In this document: piece by piece, positions 14,311-23,148 of the stretch | How positions within the stretch are numbered: the stretch's first letter is position 1 | Layout: every line of letters begins with the position of its first letter | From: Rhodopirellula bahusiensis | GTDB taxonomy: Bacteria > Planctomycetota > Planctomycetia > Pirellulales > Pirellulaceae | Assembly (NCBI RefSeq): GCF_002727185.1 | Contig: NZ_NIZW01000009.1 | Span: forward strand, 124,001-188,000 | Direction: 5' to 3' | Length of the DNA: 64,000 bases | Translations under genes and position numbers: made by a program | The notes under the pieces: generated by a model | Databases searched by the model: none | The model's input: only the letters and a program-made list of their open reading frames with translations | Told to the model about the DNA's origin: nothing

Positions 14311-14688
14311 ATGATTTTAAGAGCAGAACCAATTGGCCAACCGCCATCCCGGCGATGGGTCGTTCAAAATACTCACGACGACACCGCATGGGACGGTGAG
14401 AAGTTCGTCGAAGATTGGGAAGCCGCTAGGAAGTACGCTCATCCCAGCGATGCTTGCGGCGACATGGCCGAGATTCTCAAGGACTTTTATGGAGACTTGG
14501 AAAAGCGAACATTCATTGTTCCTGTCGAGATCGAAGTGTACGGATCAGCCACCAAGAGCAAGATTGCTCGCTACCTGTACCAAGCGTCTGTGCTTCACAT
14601 GCGAACTCAAGAATACGGCAACGGTCCTTGCGAGTGTTTGGTTCTTCCGACAATTCATTGGGGAAGAATCCGAGAGTCAAAAGAGTAG
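14311..14688 (+). CDS. Unknown protein, tandem paralogue 1 (125 aa)
   Basis: Not recognised. It has the plan TAWDGEKFVEDWEAARKYAH, then EKRTFIVPVEIEVYGSATKS and QEYGNGPCECLVLPTIHWG. The next gene repeats this plan (FFDGYRFVSDITSAKRY, KQRTYILPVTVQVAGDVTR, EDFGNGPTPE, AHW), so the two are diverged tandem duplicates. No signal peptide or membrane segment. Preceded by GGAGCGAG and an island 13-mer. Confidence 0.65.
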   Translation: MILRAEPIGQPPSRRWVVQNTHDDTAWDGEKFVEDWEAARKYAHPSDACGDMAEILKDFYGDLEKRTFIVPVEIEVYGSATKSKIARYLYQASVLHMRTQEYGNGPCECLVLPTIHWGRIRESKE

Positions 14689-14737
14689 GTTCGCAGTTTT
14701 CTTCCAAATTCCACAAGTCAAACAAGAGGAGAGGCAG

Positions 14738-15172
14738 ATGTTCTTGAAGCCGCTAGACCTCAGTGATGGTATCGTTATTACAAGGCTCAACGACGATACG
14801 TTCTTTGACGGCTACAGATTTGTCAGCGATATCACATCAGCAAAACGCTATGAGTTTTTGTCTGAAGCGCTTTTTGAGATCTCTGAAATTGAAGACCAAT
14901 ATGGCGAATCCGCCAAGCAGCGAACTTACATCCTTCCCGTCACAGTCCAAGTAGCCGGAGATGTGACACGCCAAGAGGTCGGTGAGTATCTCGAATCGGC
15001 GATCAAGCTGATCATGAATCGAGAAGATTTTGGAAACGGTCCTACTCCCGAAAGCTACGTCGAGTCAGAGGCTCATTGGCACTTGATTAAAGAGATGCCC
15101 AATCGCCTGGATGAAGATCCCGACGAGCCAGACTTCTCCTTGGGCTATTACATAGATCCCGAGGATATTTAA
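14738..15172 (+). CDS. Unknown protein, tandem paralogue 2 (144 aa)
   Basis: Diverged duplicate of the preceding gene, matching it along the central 100 residues; it lacks the first dozen residues of its partner and has an extra acidic tail (DEDPDEPDFSLGYYIDPEDI). GAGGAGAGG lies just before ATG 14738; the same frame is open upstream to 14333 but that would overlap the whole paralogue. No 13-mer lies between the two paralogues, so the duplication did not carry a motif along. Confidence 0.65.
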   Translation: MFLKPLDLSDGIVITRLNDDTFFDGYRFVSDITSAKRYEFLSEALFEISEIEDQYGESAKQRTYILPVTVQVAGDVTRQEVGEYLESAIKLIMNREDFGNGPTPESYVESEAHWHLIKEMPNRLDEDPDEPDFSLGYYIDPEDI

Positions 15173-15197
15173 TGGTTATTTACCACGGAGTTCAACT

Positions 15198-15728
15198 TTG
15201 CGCACCTCAAGATTCATGATCTTCGGCCGATCCATCGTGATCGTTTTTGTCATTTACATGACTATGGAGTGGGCCTGGAACACAGCAACCGGGACAAGCT
15301 TTTGGAAGCCTTGGGAAATGGCGATCAGTGCGGTGTTGTCCGTGGCGTTTTTCGGTGGACTGGCCTGGCTGATTACAAATGTTGGAATGGGTTTGCTGTT
15401 CGGCGGAAACCCCGAGTATCGAGCGTATCGAAGTACCGGTGGCGATCCATTTTTCGACTCACTACCTCGAATTTTCAATCGTGATTCACAGACTGTCTGT
15501 GCATCGGGAATGGATGAACCGCAAACGGACTTTGATCCTCCTGCAAGTTGGAAATTTCGGTGTCCCCGGTGCAATGCCCGAGTTCAGCATCGAATCGACG
15601 TGTGCTGGAGTTGTCCCTACGGCCAAGACAGCGACAGCACGGCTTATTTCGGAAGGTACGGTAATGTGAAACCGCCAGAGATCAGCGATGCCGACTGGGC
15701 TGAGATCAAGAGGCGTCACGATGTCTGA
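15198..15728 (+). CDS. Two-helix membrane protein with C-terminal zinc ribbon
   Basis: 176 aa. Membrane segments at about 9-26 and 42-70, then a soluble tail with two knuckles CPRCNARVQH and CWSCPYG that can form a zinc ribbon. Initiation is TTG at 15198 (GGAG 7 bases upstream) or ATG at 15216. It follows the paralogue pair by 25 bases and is the last plus-strand gene of the island, converging with the integrase gene. I do not recognise a family. Confidence 0.6.
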   Translation: MRTSRFMIFGRSIVIVFVIYMTMEWAWNTATGTSFWKPWEMAISAVLSVAFFGGLAWLITNVGMGLLFGGNPEYRAYRSTGGDPFFDSLPRIFNRDSQTVCASGMDEPQTDFDPPASWKFRCPRCNARVQHRIDVCWSCPYGQDSDSTAYFGRYGNVKPPEISDADWAEIKRRHDV

Positions 15729-15736
15729 TGGCGAGC

Positions 15737-17554
15737 CTAGCTCTTTTCACGAAGACCAAGCTCATTCAGTCGTCGGTGAACGGTAGCGACCGAAATCTCA
15801 AGAGAGTCGGCGATCTGCTTGGGTTTTCGAACTCCCGTTTCCCAGAGTGTGCGTACCTTGTCCCCGAGCGGGTCTGGTTCGGAAGTCGGATCGGGAACTG
15901 AGTCAAACATGGGCATCAAGTGCTGGCGGAACTCCCGTTGTGCTTTGAATAACGAAGCCCACGGGCGATTTGCGTAATGACGATATAGAAGCTTGTCACC
16001 TTTGTGTGGGATTCCATGGCAAAGGGCAACACTCGCAACAATAGCCCTGGCCTGCTCGCCTCCAAGCCAGTCAGGCAATTGGTTTCGAAGCGTGCCAAAC
16101 GGTAAATCCGAAACGGTCGCTTCTGGATTGTTTTTTGCAATTCGTTTGCGGAGCCGACTCCATGTGTTTCCGAAACTTGATTGGGCGTTGCGAGATTCAT
16201 CTCGATACAGAGGCGTCCCGGTTTCAGACAGCAGAATCCGTTCGTGTTGTTTCAGTTCTCGTCCGAGCCTTCTTTTGCTCTCAACTCGCCACCATTCAAG
16301 AAGCTTCACGGTTTCGGGCCAAAGCCACCACCATCCAATCACATCACTCTTCGGGCGAGTCAAACCGCACCAATTGTCTTCCTCGGAACATTCAACCTTC
16401 AGACCTTGGCTCTTCCAAGGATGTTCTTGAGCGAGAAATAGATCTCCCCATTCGACTCGCCCGACCTCTGCTGCACCATGAGCACAATTGAGCCCCCATG
16501 TGATCAGGAAGCGTTCGAAGGGGATCGCATTCATGTAAAGGGTTTTGAGATCCCCTAAAGAAAACGTCTTGATTTCCATGTCATGCACGGATCGTCTATC
16601 ACTCTTCAGCTTTCGAACATCTTTTTTGATGGAGGAAAAATCTTGCGGCTTTCGCCAACCGAATTCAGTCGAGAGATGAAGCCACTCAAAGAATCGCCAC
16701 AACTCTCCGACGTAGTTCTGGCAAGTTTTTTGAGCGAGAGGCTTGCCTTCCTTATTCTTGCGGCGATCTTCTGGGCGATCACGCCAAAAATCGAACTCGT
16801 CTTGGCATTTTCGAAAGTCCAATTCGGCGAGCTGAAAATCTGGCCTTCGTTCTTGGACGGCCTTGATGATCCCCAGAAAGTGGTGGCCGCTTCCGTCAAA
16901 TGTTCCATCGGGCTCCGTGAACTCTTGGCGGCGATTCTTTTCGTAGGACGTTAGGGCCGCATGAAATGTGCCAGTGATCAATGGAGTGGTTGGCTCTGGC
17001 TGCGTTTGATTCTTCGCCTTTGCCAGTTGTTCGAGGCTCCAGCGAGCGTTCTTCTCGTGACGCTTGACCTTTTCTTCGGCGAACGGTTTGGGCAGCCCCC
17101 AGTTAACTGATGGAAATGCCTCAGTCACTACATCGTAAATGTGCATTGCTTCATCGGCTTGGAAGCCATCCACTGTTGCCGGGTAGTGACAGGAAAAGTC
17201 TTCTGTCGTGTAGCGATCAATGATCAGCTTCAGAAGAATCGGCAATTCGGACTCCTCGAAGGAGGCGAGGATGTCATCAATTGGGGGAAGCGGAACACGA
17301 AATTCACCCTGCCGAATTGACTCCGCAGCCCAGATGGCGATGGGTGTCCATTGGGCATCTTGTTTCAGGTCATTCTCGCAAAAGTGTTCGTTGTCATCCC
17401 AAAGCTGGTCAATTCGGGCAAATCGCTTGTCGGCCTCATCGCCAGCCACGCCGGGAGTTCGAAACCGCTTCCCCGCCTTCATGCGGCGGTCGCCCTTGCC
17501 ATCATCAGTGCGTTTCTTGCTGCGTCGTGTTTTTAGTTTTTTCGTGGCTGTCAT
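15737..17554 (-). CDS. Integrase-like tyrosine recombinase with C-terminal HTH
   Basis: 605 aa, located at the island edge next to tmRNA, where an island integrase is expected. The basic N-terminus (1-45) is followed by a SAM-like core-binding region (about 195-300) and a catalytic-like domain (about 330-545). Arg490 (GTLRNQLPDW), a hairpin Lys402 (TRPKSD), His513 (LCHG) and Tyr524 or Tyr527 (LLYRHYANRP) fit the family. The first catalytic Arg is not seen: the helix reads NCAHGAAEVGRVEW where GLRxSE is expected. Residues 565-605 form an HTH (KQIADSLEISVATVHRRLNE), not usual in integrases. Either it is a divergent planctomycete integrase type or it has lost catalysis. The other recombinase at 2189-3232 is intact. 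Confidence 0.75.
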   Translation of the reverse strand: MTATKKLKTRRSKKRTDDGKGDRRMKAGKRFRTPGVAGDEADKRFARIDQLWDDNEHFCENDLKQDAQWTPIAIWAAESIRQGEFRVPLPPIDDILASFEESELPILLKLIIDRYTTEDFSCHYPATVDGFQADEAMHIYDVVTEAFPSVNWGLPKPFAEEKVKRHEKNARWSLEQLAKAKNQTQPEPTTPLITGTFHAALTSYEKNRRQEFTEPDGTFDGSGHHFLGIIKAVQERRPDFQLAELDFRKCQDEFDFWRDRPEDRRKNKEGKPLAQKTCQNYVGELWRFFEWLHLSTEFGWRKPQDFSSIKKDVRKLKSDRRSVHDMEIKTFSLGDLKTLYMNAIPFERFLITWGLNCAHGAAEVGRVEWGDLFLAQEHPWKSQGLKVECSEEDNWCGLTRPKSDVIGWWWLWPETVKLLEWWRVESKRRLGRELKQHERILLSETGTPLYRDESRNAQSSFGNTWSRLRKRIAKNNPEATVSDLPFGTLRNQLPDWLGGEQARAIVASVALCHGIPHKGDKLLYRHYANRPWASLFKAQREFRQHLMPMFDSVPDPTSEPDPLGDKVRTLWETGVRKPKQIADSLEISVATVHRRLNELGLREKS

Positions 17555-17593
17555 CGTGCCTGTCCGTGAGTGGATCAGGGCGTTTCAAAGACG

Positions 17594-17729
17594 CTTATTG
17601 GCCACTCTGCGTAGCCTTATTGGCCACCAATTTGGCCACTGCAACGAAGTCGAAAAACGCCCAGAGCACGGAATATAGCAAAATCCCAATGAAAAAGCCA
17701 CTTTGCGACGAATCGCAAAGTGGCCAATA
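17594..17729. repeat. Direct and inverted TATTGGCCAC repeats beside tmRNA
   Basis: TATTGGCCACTCTGCG at 17596-17611, TATTGGCCAC at 17618-17627 and TTGGCCACTGCAACG at 17632-17646 are on the plus strand. The inverse of the first, with one mismatch (TATTGGCCACTTTGCG on the minus strand), lies at 17714-17729, 2 bases beyond the tmRNA 3' end. These are candidate integrase-binding sites. Part of the inverted copy is also the tmRNA terminator stem. Confidence 0.6.
17692..17724 (-). terminator. tmRNA terminator
   Basis: On the minus strand, GCCACTTTGCG and CGCAAAGTGGC form a perfect 11-bp stem with a 6-base loop, then CTTTTTC. It starts 7 bases after the tmRNA 3' end. Confidence 0.85.
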
Positions 17730-17730
17730 G

Positions 17731-18107
<377 letters not shown>

Positions 18108-18217
18108 TTGCTTCTTCATCAGACGTTCATTGTACCCGATTGGTTCGGCGTTCGCCTGGGGGTTTGCCTTGGTTTCCCGCCTGAATTCGTCGCCAAACAG
18201 GACGTTTCTCCGGAAAA

Positions 18218-18835
18218 TCAACGTTGCAGAGCCATTTCGACCAACGATGACAAACCGCCAAATTCGCTTTCGCGAACGACCAATCGGTCTCCGGCACGCA
18301 GTGCGTAGTCGGATTCAGGACGCACATCGCCGGCACCATGATCCGCGAATTGGACTTCCATGCGGAGGCCTTCGACCGAATCGGTTGAATGGCGATACAA
18401 CACCGCTTCCAAGCGACCGAATCGCTTGTCCACGCCAGTTTGTTTGAGCAACGTGCTGACGAAAACAGATTGCCCTTGAGGGTTGGCACCCGATGCGGGT
18501 GGCAAAGGAAGAACGCGAACGGGACTTTGGTCACCGACGATTTGCAGCACGATCGAGGAGTTTGCCTTGGCTTCGCGAACTTTGTGATAGACCTCTTCGG
18601 TGAATGATCCGGAGGACAGCGCCGTGCCCGAACCGACCGTGTCGAACCTTGATTCTGAACTGGTGCCGCCTGGTGCCATCCCGCTCAACTCGCTGAGTTT
18701 GGGAGGTTTCATGCTGGGCATCTTCAGAGCACTCAGCTGCAAGGGAGCACAACCGCTCGCGACGACGGACAGAGCTCCAACGACACAGGTGAGAAGCAGA
18801 GTTCCGCGCATTTTTCGTTCGGTGGGGAGTGTCAT
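18218..18835 (-). CDS. Predicted lipoprotein of unknown function
   Basis: 205 aa. The N-terminus has a basic patch, a hydrophobic run and the lipobox VASGC (about residue 29), so the mature protein should be lipid-anchored. A Pro/Met-rich linker follows, then a domain of about 130 residues (SIVLQIVGDQSPVRVLPLPP, SDYALRAGDRLVVRES) with alternating strands and no family I recognise. The end resembles SLBB/polysaccharide-export style turns but not enough to assign. Start could also be ATG at 18811. It lies upstream of ssrA on the same strand. Confidence 0.7.
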   Translation of the reverse strand: MTLPTERKMRGTLLLTCVVGALSVVASGCAPLQLSALKMPSMKPPKLSELSGMAPGGTSSESRFDTVGSGTALSSGSFTEEVYHKVREAKANSSIVLQIVGDQSPVRVLPLPPASGANPQGQSVFVSTLLKQTGVDKRFGRLEAVLYRHSTDSVEGLRMEVQFADHGAGDVRPESDYALRAGDRLVVRESEFGGLSSLVEMALQR

Positions 18836-19151
18836 GGTGGGAAGGCTTCGTCAGGCGAAAAGAGACCCTGCGGGTCGCGGAAATTGGATCGTCTGGGAAG
18901 ATAATCGGCCTGGGCCCGAAGTTTCTTGAGCAATCTTTCGACATTTCCTCAACCCAATCAAATCGAAGTCACCGTCCGCCGCGTCCCGCTGAAGCGAGGA
19001 AAACGGGCTCCAACTGAATGAATTCACCGTATCCGCGAATCAGTTCGCCGGCGTTTGGCTTCTCGTTCGCGTGTAACTGGGGTGGCAAACGAAGTGAGGG
19101 CTCTGTTATCGAAAAATCTCTCGAATCGCTTCCTCCCAGGAGTCTTCTCTT
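18836..19151. other. 316-bp divergent intergenic region
   Basis: Lies between the minus-strand lipoprotein gene and the plus-strand DUF4332-like gene, so both promoters should be here. I see no strong promoter, hairpin or repeat; the frames across it have no plausible protein. Confidence 0.4.
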
Positions 19152-19892
19152 ATGTTCGAGTTTTTGAAACGTTTTCCTCTGCGTCGTCGGTCTCCCATTT
19201 CTCCGACTCCGTTGAATCGCGGTGACGTATTGTCCGATGACGTCGTGCTTCGACTTCAACTGCCGCCCGCTGCCGCTGACCTCAGCCCGGCGGTTTCGAC
19301 GAACTCAGCTTCCGCCTCGCTCGCGATGCAAAGTTCCGCGGACCAAGCGACCGCCTCGGCAACCATGCAAGCTCCCGTCGCTTCGCCTGCCACACCGAGC
19401 GTTCGACCATCGAGGCTTCGCAGCAGTCATCGCGAACGTATCTTTGCGATGCGGATCGAACACCTTCAGATCTGCAACGAGAAACGATGCCGCCTGCTCG
19501 CCAAAGTCGGTGTCGTCACCGCAGGCGATCTGGCATGCTGCAACCCCGAACAGATTTCGCGTCAGTACAAGTCGCCTGAAAGAGCTCTTCGCTCCATCAA
19601 ACGATTGCGTGCGGCCGTTCGATTGTCGGTTGCCATCGACGGCATGATGCCACGCGACGCTTTAATTTTGGTAGCGATTCATCGCCGCAGCGTGGCGTCA
19701 CTCGCTCGTGAATCAGCCGCCGCCTTGCATCGCGATTTGGAACGATTCTCGCTTAGCAGTCGCGGCCAAAAGATGGTGGGACACCGAGGTGTTCCCAGTC
19801 TGCGCCGCGTCAAAAGCTGGGTGGGACAATGCGAGGAATTGGTCGCAACTTGGATCCAAAACCATCCCGCTGAAACGCAGATGGCGGCCTGA
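19152..19892 (+). CDS. DUF4332-like helix-hairpin-helix protein
   Basis: 246 aa. After a basic start and a low-complexity Ala/Ser/Thr-rich linker (about 35-85), residues 90-245 hold repeated helix-hairpin-helix-like units (EKRCRLLAKVGVVTAGDLAC), as in DUF4332 proteins common in planctomycetes and related to nucleic-acid-binding HhH folds. GGAG lies well upstream at the intergenic end (CAGGAGTC), 8 bases before ATG. Role unknown; DNA binding is likely. Confidence 0.6.
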   Translation: MFEFLKRFPLRRRSPISPTPLNRGDVLSDDVVLRLQLPPAAADLSPAVSTNSASASLAMQSSADQATASATMQAPVASPATPSVRPSRLRSSHRERIFAMRIEHLQICNEKRCRLLAKVGVVTAGDLACCNPEQISRQYKSPERALRSIKRLRAAVRLSVAIDGMMPRDALILVAIHRRSVASLARESAAALHRDLERFSLSSRGQKMVGHRGVPSLRRVKSWVGQCEELVATWIQNHPAETQMAA

Positions 19893-19922
19893 CCCGAAAG
19901 CTCAGCAGGCTGCACATTGCGG

Positions 19923-21032
19923 TCACTGCATCTTCAGCACCGGCAATCGACCTCGCGTATCAATGCGATTGCGAATCGATTCCGGTGTGGCATCGGCTGG
20001 CCGAGGCCGTTCCGCCGGAGCCACCTTGGGCGGCACGTAGTGGTCACCTTGTCGAGAATCGCGGCGTTCGAATTCGGCTTCGATTTCGCGGCGGATGTTC
20101 TGCTTGTCCGCACACCATTTGGGTTCAATCAGATAGTTGGGCGGCGCGTCACCGCTGACTCGTTCCACGATCACTTCCGGCGGAACGAGTTCGAGGAAAT
20201 CGACGACCGTGCGAACATAGTCTTCTCGTTTCATCATCTGAACCTTGCCGGCCAAGACTTCTTCACCGAGCGGTGTTCCGCGAACACTGTAAAGGTTGTG
20301 CAGCTTGATCGCGTCGAATCCCAAGCGACCAACCTCGACGGCCGACTCCATCATCATCGCATGATCTTCTCGAGGCACGCCGAGGATGATGTGCGAACAA
20401 CATTCGAAGCCGCGACCTCGAGCTCGGTCGATCGCGTTGATCATGTCGGCATGCGTGTGAGCTCGGTTCATCCACACGAGCGACTCATCGTGGACAGTTT
20501 GCATGCCGAACTCCAGCGACACGTCGTGATCGACCGCCAGTTCTTGAAGCAGATCAAGAACGCTGTCGGGAACACAATCGGGACGCGTCCCAACGGCCAG
20601 GCCCACGATTCGGTCATCTGAAGTGAGCGCCAGATCGAAAATTTCTCGCAGCTGTTCGATCGGAGCGTAGGTGTTTGTCGCCGGTTGAAAGTAGGCGATG
20701 AAGCCGCGGACGTCGGTGTATCGCTTTTGAACGCGGCCGATTTGTTCGGTCAGCTGGTCCGCCACACGTTGCAGGCGAACTCGTCTGGAAGGGCTGAACG
20801 ATCGGTTGTCACAAAAATTGCATCCGCCCGTCGTGACTGCTCCGTCGACGTTGGGACAAGTGAACCCAGCGTCGATGCTGACCCGCTGGATTCGACCGCC
20901 ATGTCGACGACGCAGAGCTTTGCCAAACGCATTGAATCGAGCCCCTTCGGATTGCCAAGCCAACCGAGATTGGTCGGGAATGATGGCCGGAATGGGATCT
21001 GAGTCAGCAGAGCGGTCGCGGGAAGATTGCAT
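19923..21032 (-). CDS. Radical SAM protein, YhcC family (TIGR01212)
   Basis: 369 aa. The cluster-binding cysteines are in GFTCPNVDGAVTTGGCNFCD, the TIGR01212 spacing (C-x10-11-C-x2-C). Other family parts follow in order: GFIAYFQPATNTYAP, VGLAVGTRPDCVPD, EFGMQTVHDESL, HIILGVPRE and KLHNLYSVRGTPL. The family cleaves S-adenosylmethionine to a radical; the E. coli member YhcC has no fixed function. The frame is open upstream to 21194, but ATG 21032 gives the family length. Confidence 0.9.
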   Translation of the reverse strand: MQSSRDRSADSDPIPAIIPDQSRLAWQSEGARFNAFGKALRRRHGGRIQRVSIDAGFTCPNVDGAVTTGGCNFCDNRSFSPSRRVRLQRVADQLTEQIGRVQKRYTDVRGFIAYFQPATNTYAPIEQLREIFDLALTSDDRIVGLAVGTRPDCVPDSVLDLLQELAVDHDVSLEFGMQTVHDESLVWMNRAHTHADMINAIDRARGRGFECCSHIILGVPREDHAMMMESAVEVGRLGFDAIKLHNLYSVRGTPLGEEVLAGKVQMMKREDYVRTVVDFLELVPPEVIVERVSGDAPPNYLIEPKWCADKQNIRREIEAEFERRDSRQGDHYVPPKVAPAERPRPADATPESIRNRIDTRGRLPVLKMQ

Positions 21033-21337
21033 CGGCGAATTGTACCGCGGCGACGTTCGAAACCAACCGCCGACGTCGCCGGAGGATGACGGCTCCAGTG
21101 TTGATGGCGCTCCGACCTGAGTGTTCCCGGGAATCAGCCATGCAGATTGCCAACCGCTTTCTCCAGTTTTCCGCGATCCTTCCAATCGGAACAAGCGTCA
21201 AAGGTTGCATAGAAAGTCCATCGATTAGCTTCGAACGATCCCCGACGGGGGGTCCGAAGTCTGGTCGGACGCTCACGGCGAGAATACAATGGAGCGTTTC
21301 TAGTGATCATCCCCCTTCTTTGAAACTCAACGTCACC
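21033..21337. other. 305-bp divergent intergenic region
   Basis: Separates the YhcC-like gene from the FHA gene. Frames from both genes extend into it, but these extensions are not family-like. I see no hairpin or repeat. Confidence 0.35.
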
Positions 21338-21793
21338 ATGAGTGCTGAAGACGCCCCTCGATTCGCTGGCGCATTCGGTCAACTGACGCCTTTGGGCGGC
21401 GGCGATCCGATCCCCCTGATCAAAGACAAGCTTTTGATCGGCCGTCGGCGACACTGTGATATTTGCTTGGACTTCTCGAACGTGTCCAGCCAACACTGCC
21501 GAATGACCCTGGAACAGGGTTATTGGTTCATTCGCGATTTGAACAGTCGCAACGGAACCAAGGTGGATGGCCGCGCGATCATGCGGAAACGCGCCGATCC
21601 CAAGTGCAAAATTTCCATCGCCAAACACCACTACACGCTGGAGTACGAGCCGCAGTTGCTGGGCGCTTACGGCCCACCGCCGGCGGACGACGACTACATC
21701 GAAGAAGTCATGAAGAGTTCATTGATGGATCGTGCTGGCATTAGTCGGCGAGATCCCAAAAAAGGGTTCTTCAACCGCAAATCGGAAGACTGA
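21338..21793 (+). CDS. FHA-domain protein
   Basis: 151 aa. A forkhead-associated domain (about 15-105) with the phosphothreonine-pocket marks LIGRRRHCDICLD, SSQHC and NGTKVDG occupies most of the protein. The C-terminal 45 residues are acidic then basic and unstructured. It should bind a phosphothreonine protein made by one of the cell's Ser/Thr kinases. No kinase gene is adjacent; the nearest in the window is 7 kb away inside the island. Start at ATG 21338 is preferred because the upstream frame is not protein-like. Confidence 0.88.
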   Translation: MSAEDAPRFAGAFGQLTPLGGGDPIPLIKDKLLIGRRRHCDICLDFSNVSSQHCRMTLEQGYWFIRDLNSRNGTKVDGRAIMRKRADPKCKISIAKHHYTLEYEPQLLGAYGPPPADDDYIEEVMKSSLMDRAGISRRDPKKGFFNRKSED

Positions 21794-21823
21794 TTGATTC
21801 AGCGGTCCAGTTTCAACCAAACG

Positions 21824-21866
21824 AAAAAAGGCACGTGCGAGAGGCTCTCACACGTGCCTTTTTTGA
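21824..21866. terminator. Bidirectional terminator
   Basis: AAAAAAGGCACGTG and CACGTGCCTTTTTT form a 14-bp stem around a 13-base loop. It lies between the convergent FHA and thioredoxin-like genes and can serve both. Confidence 0.9.
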
Positions 21867-21920
21867 TGCATTCCTTCGTCGTTTAGCAATCGCTTTGCTA
21901 GCGATCCCAGACGATTTTGA

Positions 21921-22379
21921 TCAACCGCGACCCAAGGTGGTGGTGACTCGTTTGATCAGAGAGCGAACTGGCTGAACGGGCTGATAGCCAGTCAACTTGC
22001 GTCGACTCCAGCGACCGTCTTCGGTTTTGCTGTAGAGGATGATTTGTGGGATCATCTTTTCGTTCTCCATCAGCGTTTTCGCGAGTTCTGGTTCCGCGTC
22101 GCGGTCGACAAGAGCAACACTGACTCCGTCAAGTTCACCGCTGTTTTGCATGTTAGCGATGGTTGTTTTCTTCAACGTTTCGCAGGCGGGGCACCACGGT
22201 GCACCGACGACGACCATCAGAGGCTTGTCTTCCTCCACCGATTTTTTGTAGGCGAGCGTGTAGTTCTGGTCTGGCGTCTGAGTGGACGTGTGATGGGTGA
22301 CCTCGGTCGTAACAGAGCCGTTGGTCGCCATTGCGATCGTAAGACCCAAGAACAGTGACAGCATTCCAAGCTTCCTCAT
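21921..22379 (-). CDS. Exported thioredoxin-like protein
   Basis: 152 aa. A signal peptide (MRKLGMLSLFLGLTIAMA) leads to a short linker and a thioredoxin fold (about 35-140) with the redox pair in APWCPACETLKK. The cis-Pro comes in KMIPQIILYS. CPAC is a less common active-site pair than CGPC. It should act outside the cytoplasm as a disulfide reductase or isomerase. The start at 22379 is chosen because it begins the signal peptide. Confidence 0.82.
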   Translation of the reverse strand: MRKLGMLSLFLGLTIAMATNGSVTTEVTHHTSTQTPDQNYTLAYKKSVEEDKPLMVVVGAPWCPACETLKKTTIANMQNSGELDGVSVALVDRDAEPELAKTLMENEKMIPQIILYSKTEDGRWSRRKLTGYQPVQPVRSLIKRVTTTLGRG

Positions 22380-23148
22380 ACAACGTGTGAAGCGTCGACG
22401 GTTGCGGCAACATGCCGGCATTCGAGCTGGGCGACCGATTGACTGACCGCCTCAGAGTCCTGAGGGCTGCAGATCATCCGCAAACCACGTCCTAGCTCAA
22501 GAAAAGTTCGATGAGTGGTACCGCCAAACGCTTGTGCAACGAAACACGCCAAACCATTTTCGAGTTCCTCTCGAAGGCACCGGCGAGTTCGCGGTAAACG
22601 CTGAAAGTCGGCTCCAGTCGATGGCTTCCTGATCGACGGCGGAAATGACTTCGACCCGGACGGAAAACGTCTGACCCAGTTCAGCCCCCATTGTGGGTGA
22701 ATAGCCAAACTGTGTCGATCGCGTTGACCGGACAGGCTGGGCGGGATTCTAGGACTGCAGCAAATGCATGCAAGTATCCGCACCCCGCTTTTGCAATTTT
22801 CGCATTAACGATGCCACAAAGACCACTAAACGGCACCTAAAAGAGCTCAAGCCATCACTGACATGTAAAAATAGGCAAGGTGGATCGGGAGCCAAGTGAA
22901 ATCCTTGTGCAAAAGCCGCGAATATCTGTGCAGCGAACCGCCGTCCACTCGCTTGCTCAGCGGGAAGACAATGCGGACGACTCGAGCATTCCAGCCCTTG
23001 GTTTCGGGGTCGCGGTTGCTTCGATTTTGCATTTCGCGGGTTGAGATGAAGGCGGTTTGCTGGCAAGTTCTTCGCCATTCCATCTACCTTTTCCGTTCCG
23101 TGTCTCGATCGATTGGCCGAGCCACCTCCTTCGCCTCCCAAAACGTCC
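22380..23148. other. 769-bp region without a convincing gene
   Basis: Several open frames cross here on both strands, the longest 135 codons on the minus strand (22376-22783), but none has a plausible ribosome binding site or protein-like composition. It must hold promoters for the divergent genes on each side. I see no hairpin or repeat. Confidence 0.4.

Noticed and set aside
22376-22783. 135-codon minus-strand gene
   Set aside because: Composition is not protein-like (many Arg, Ser and Pro with no domain pattern), no ribosome binding site, and it overlaps the thioredoxin-like gene start.
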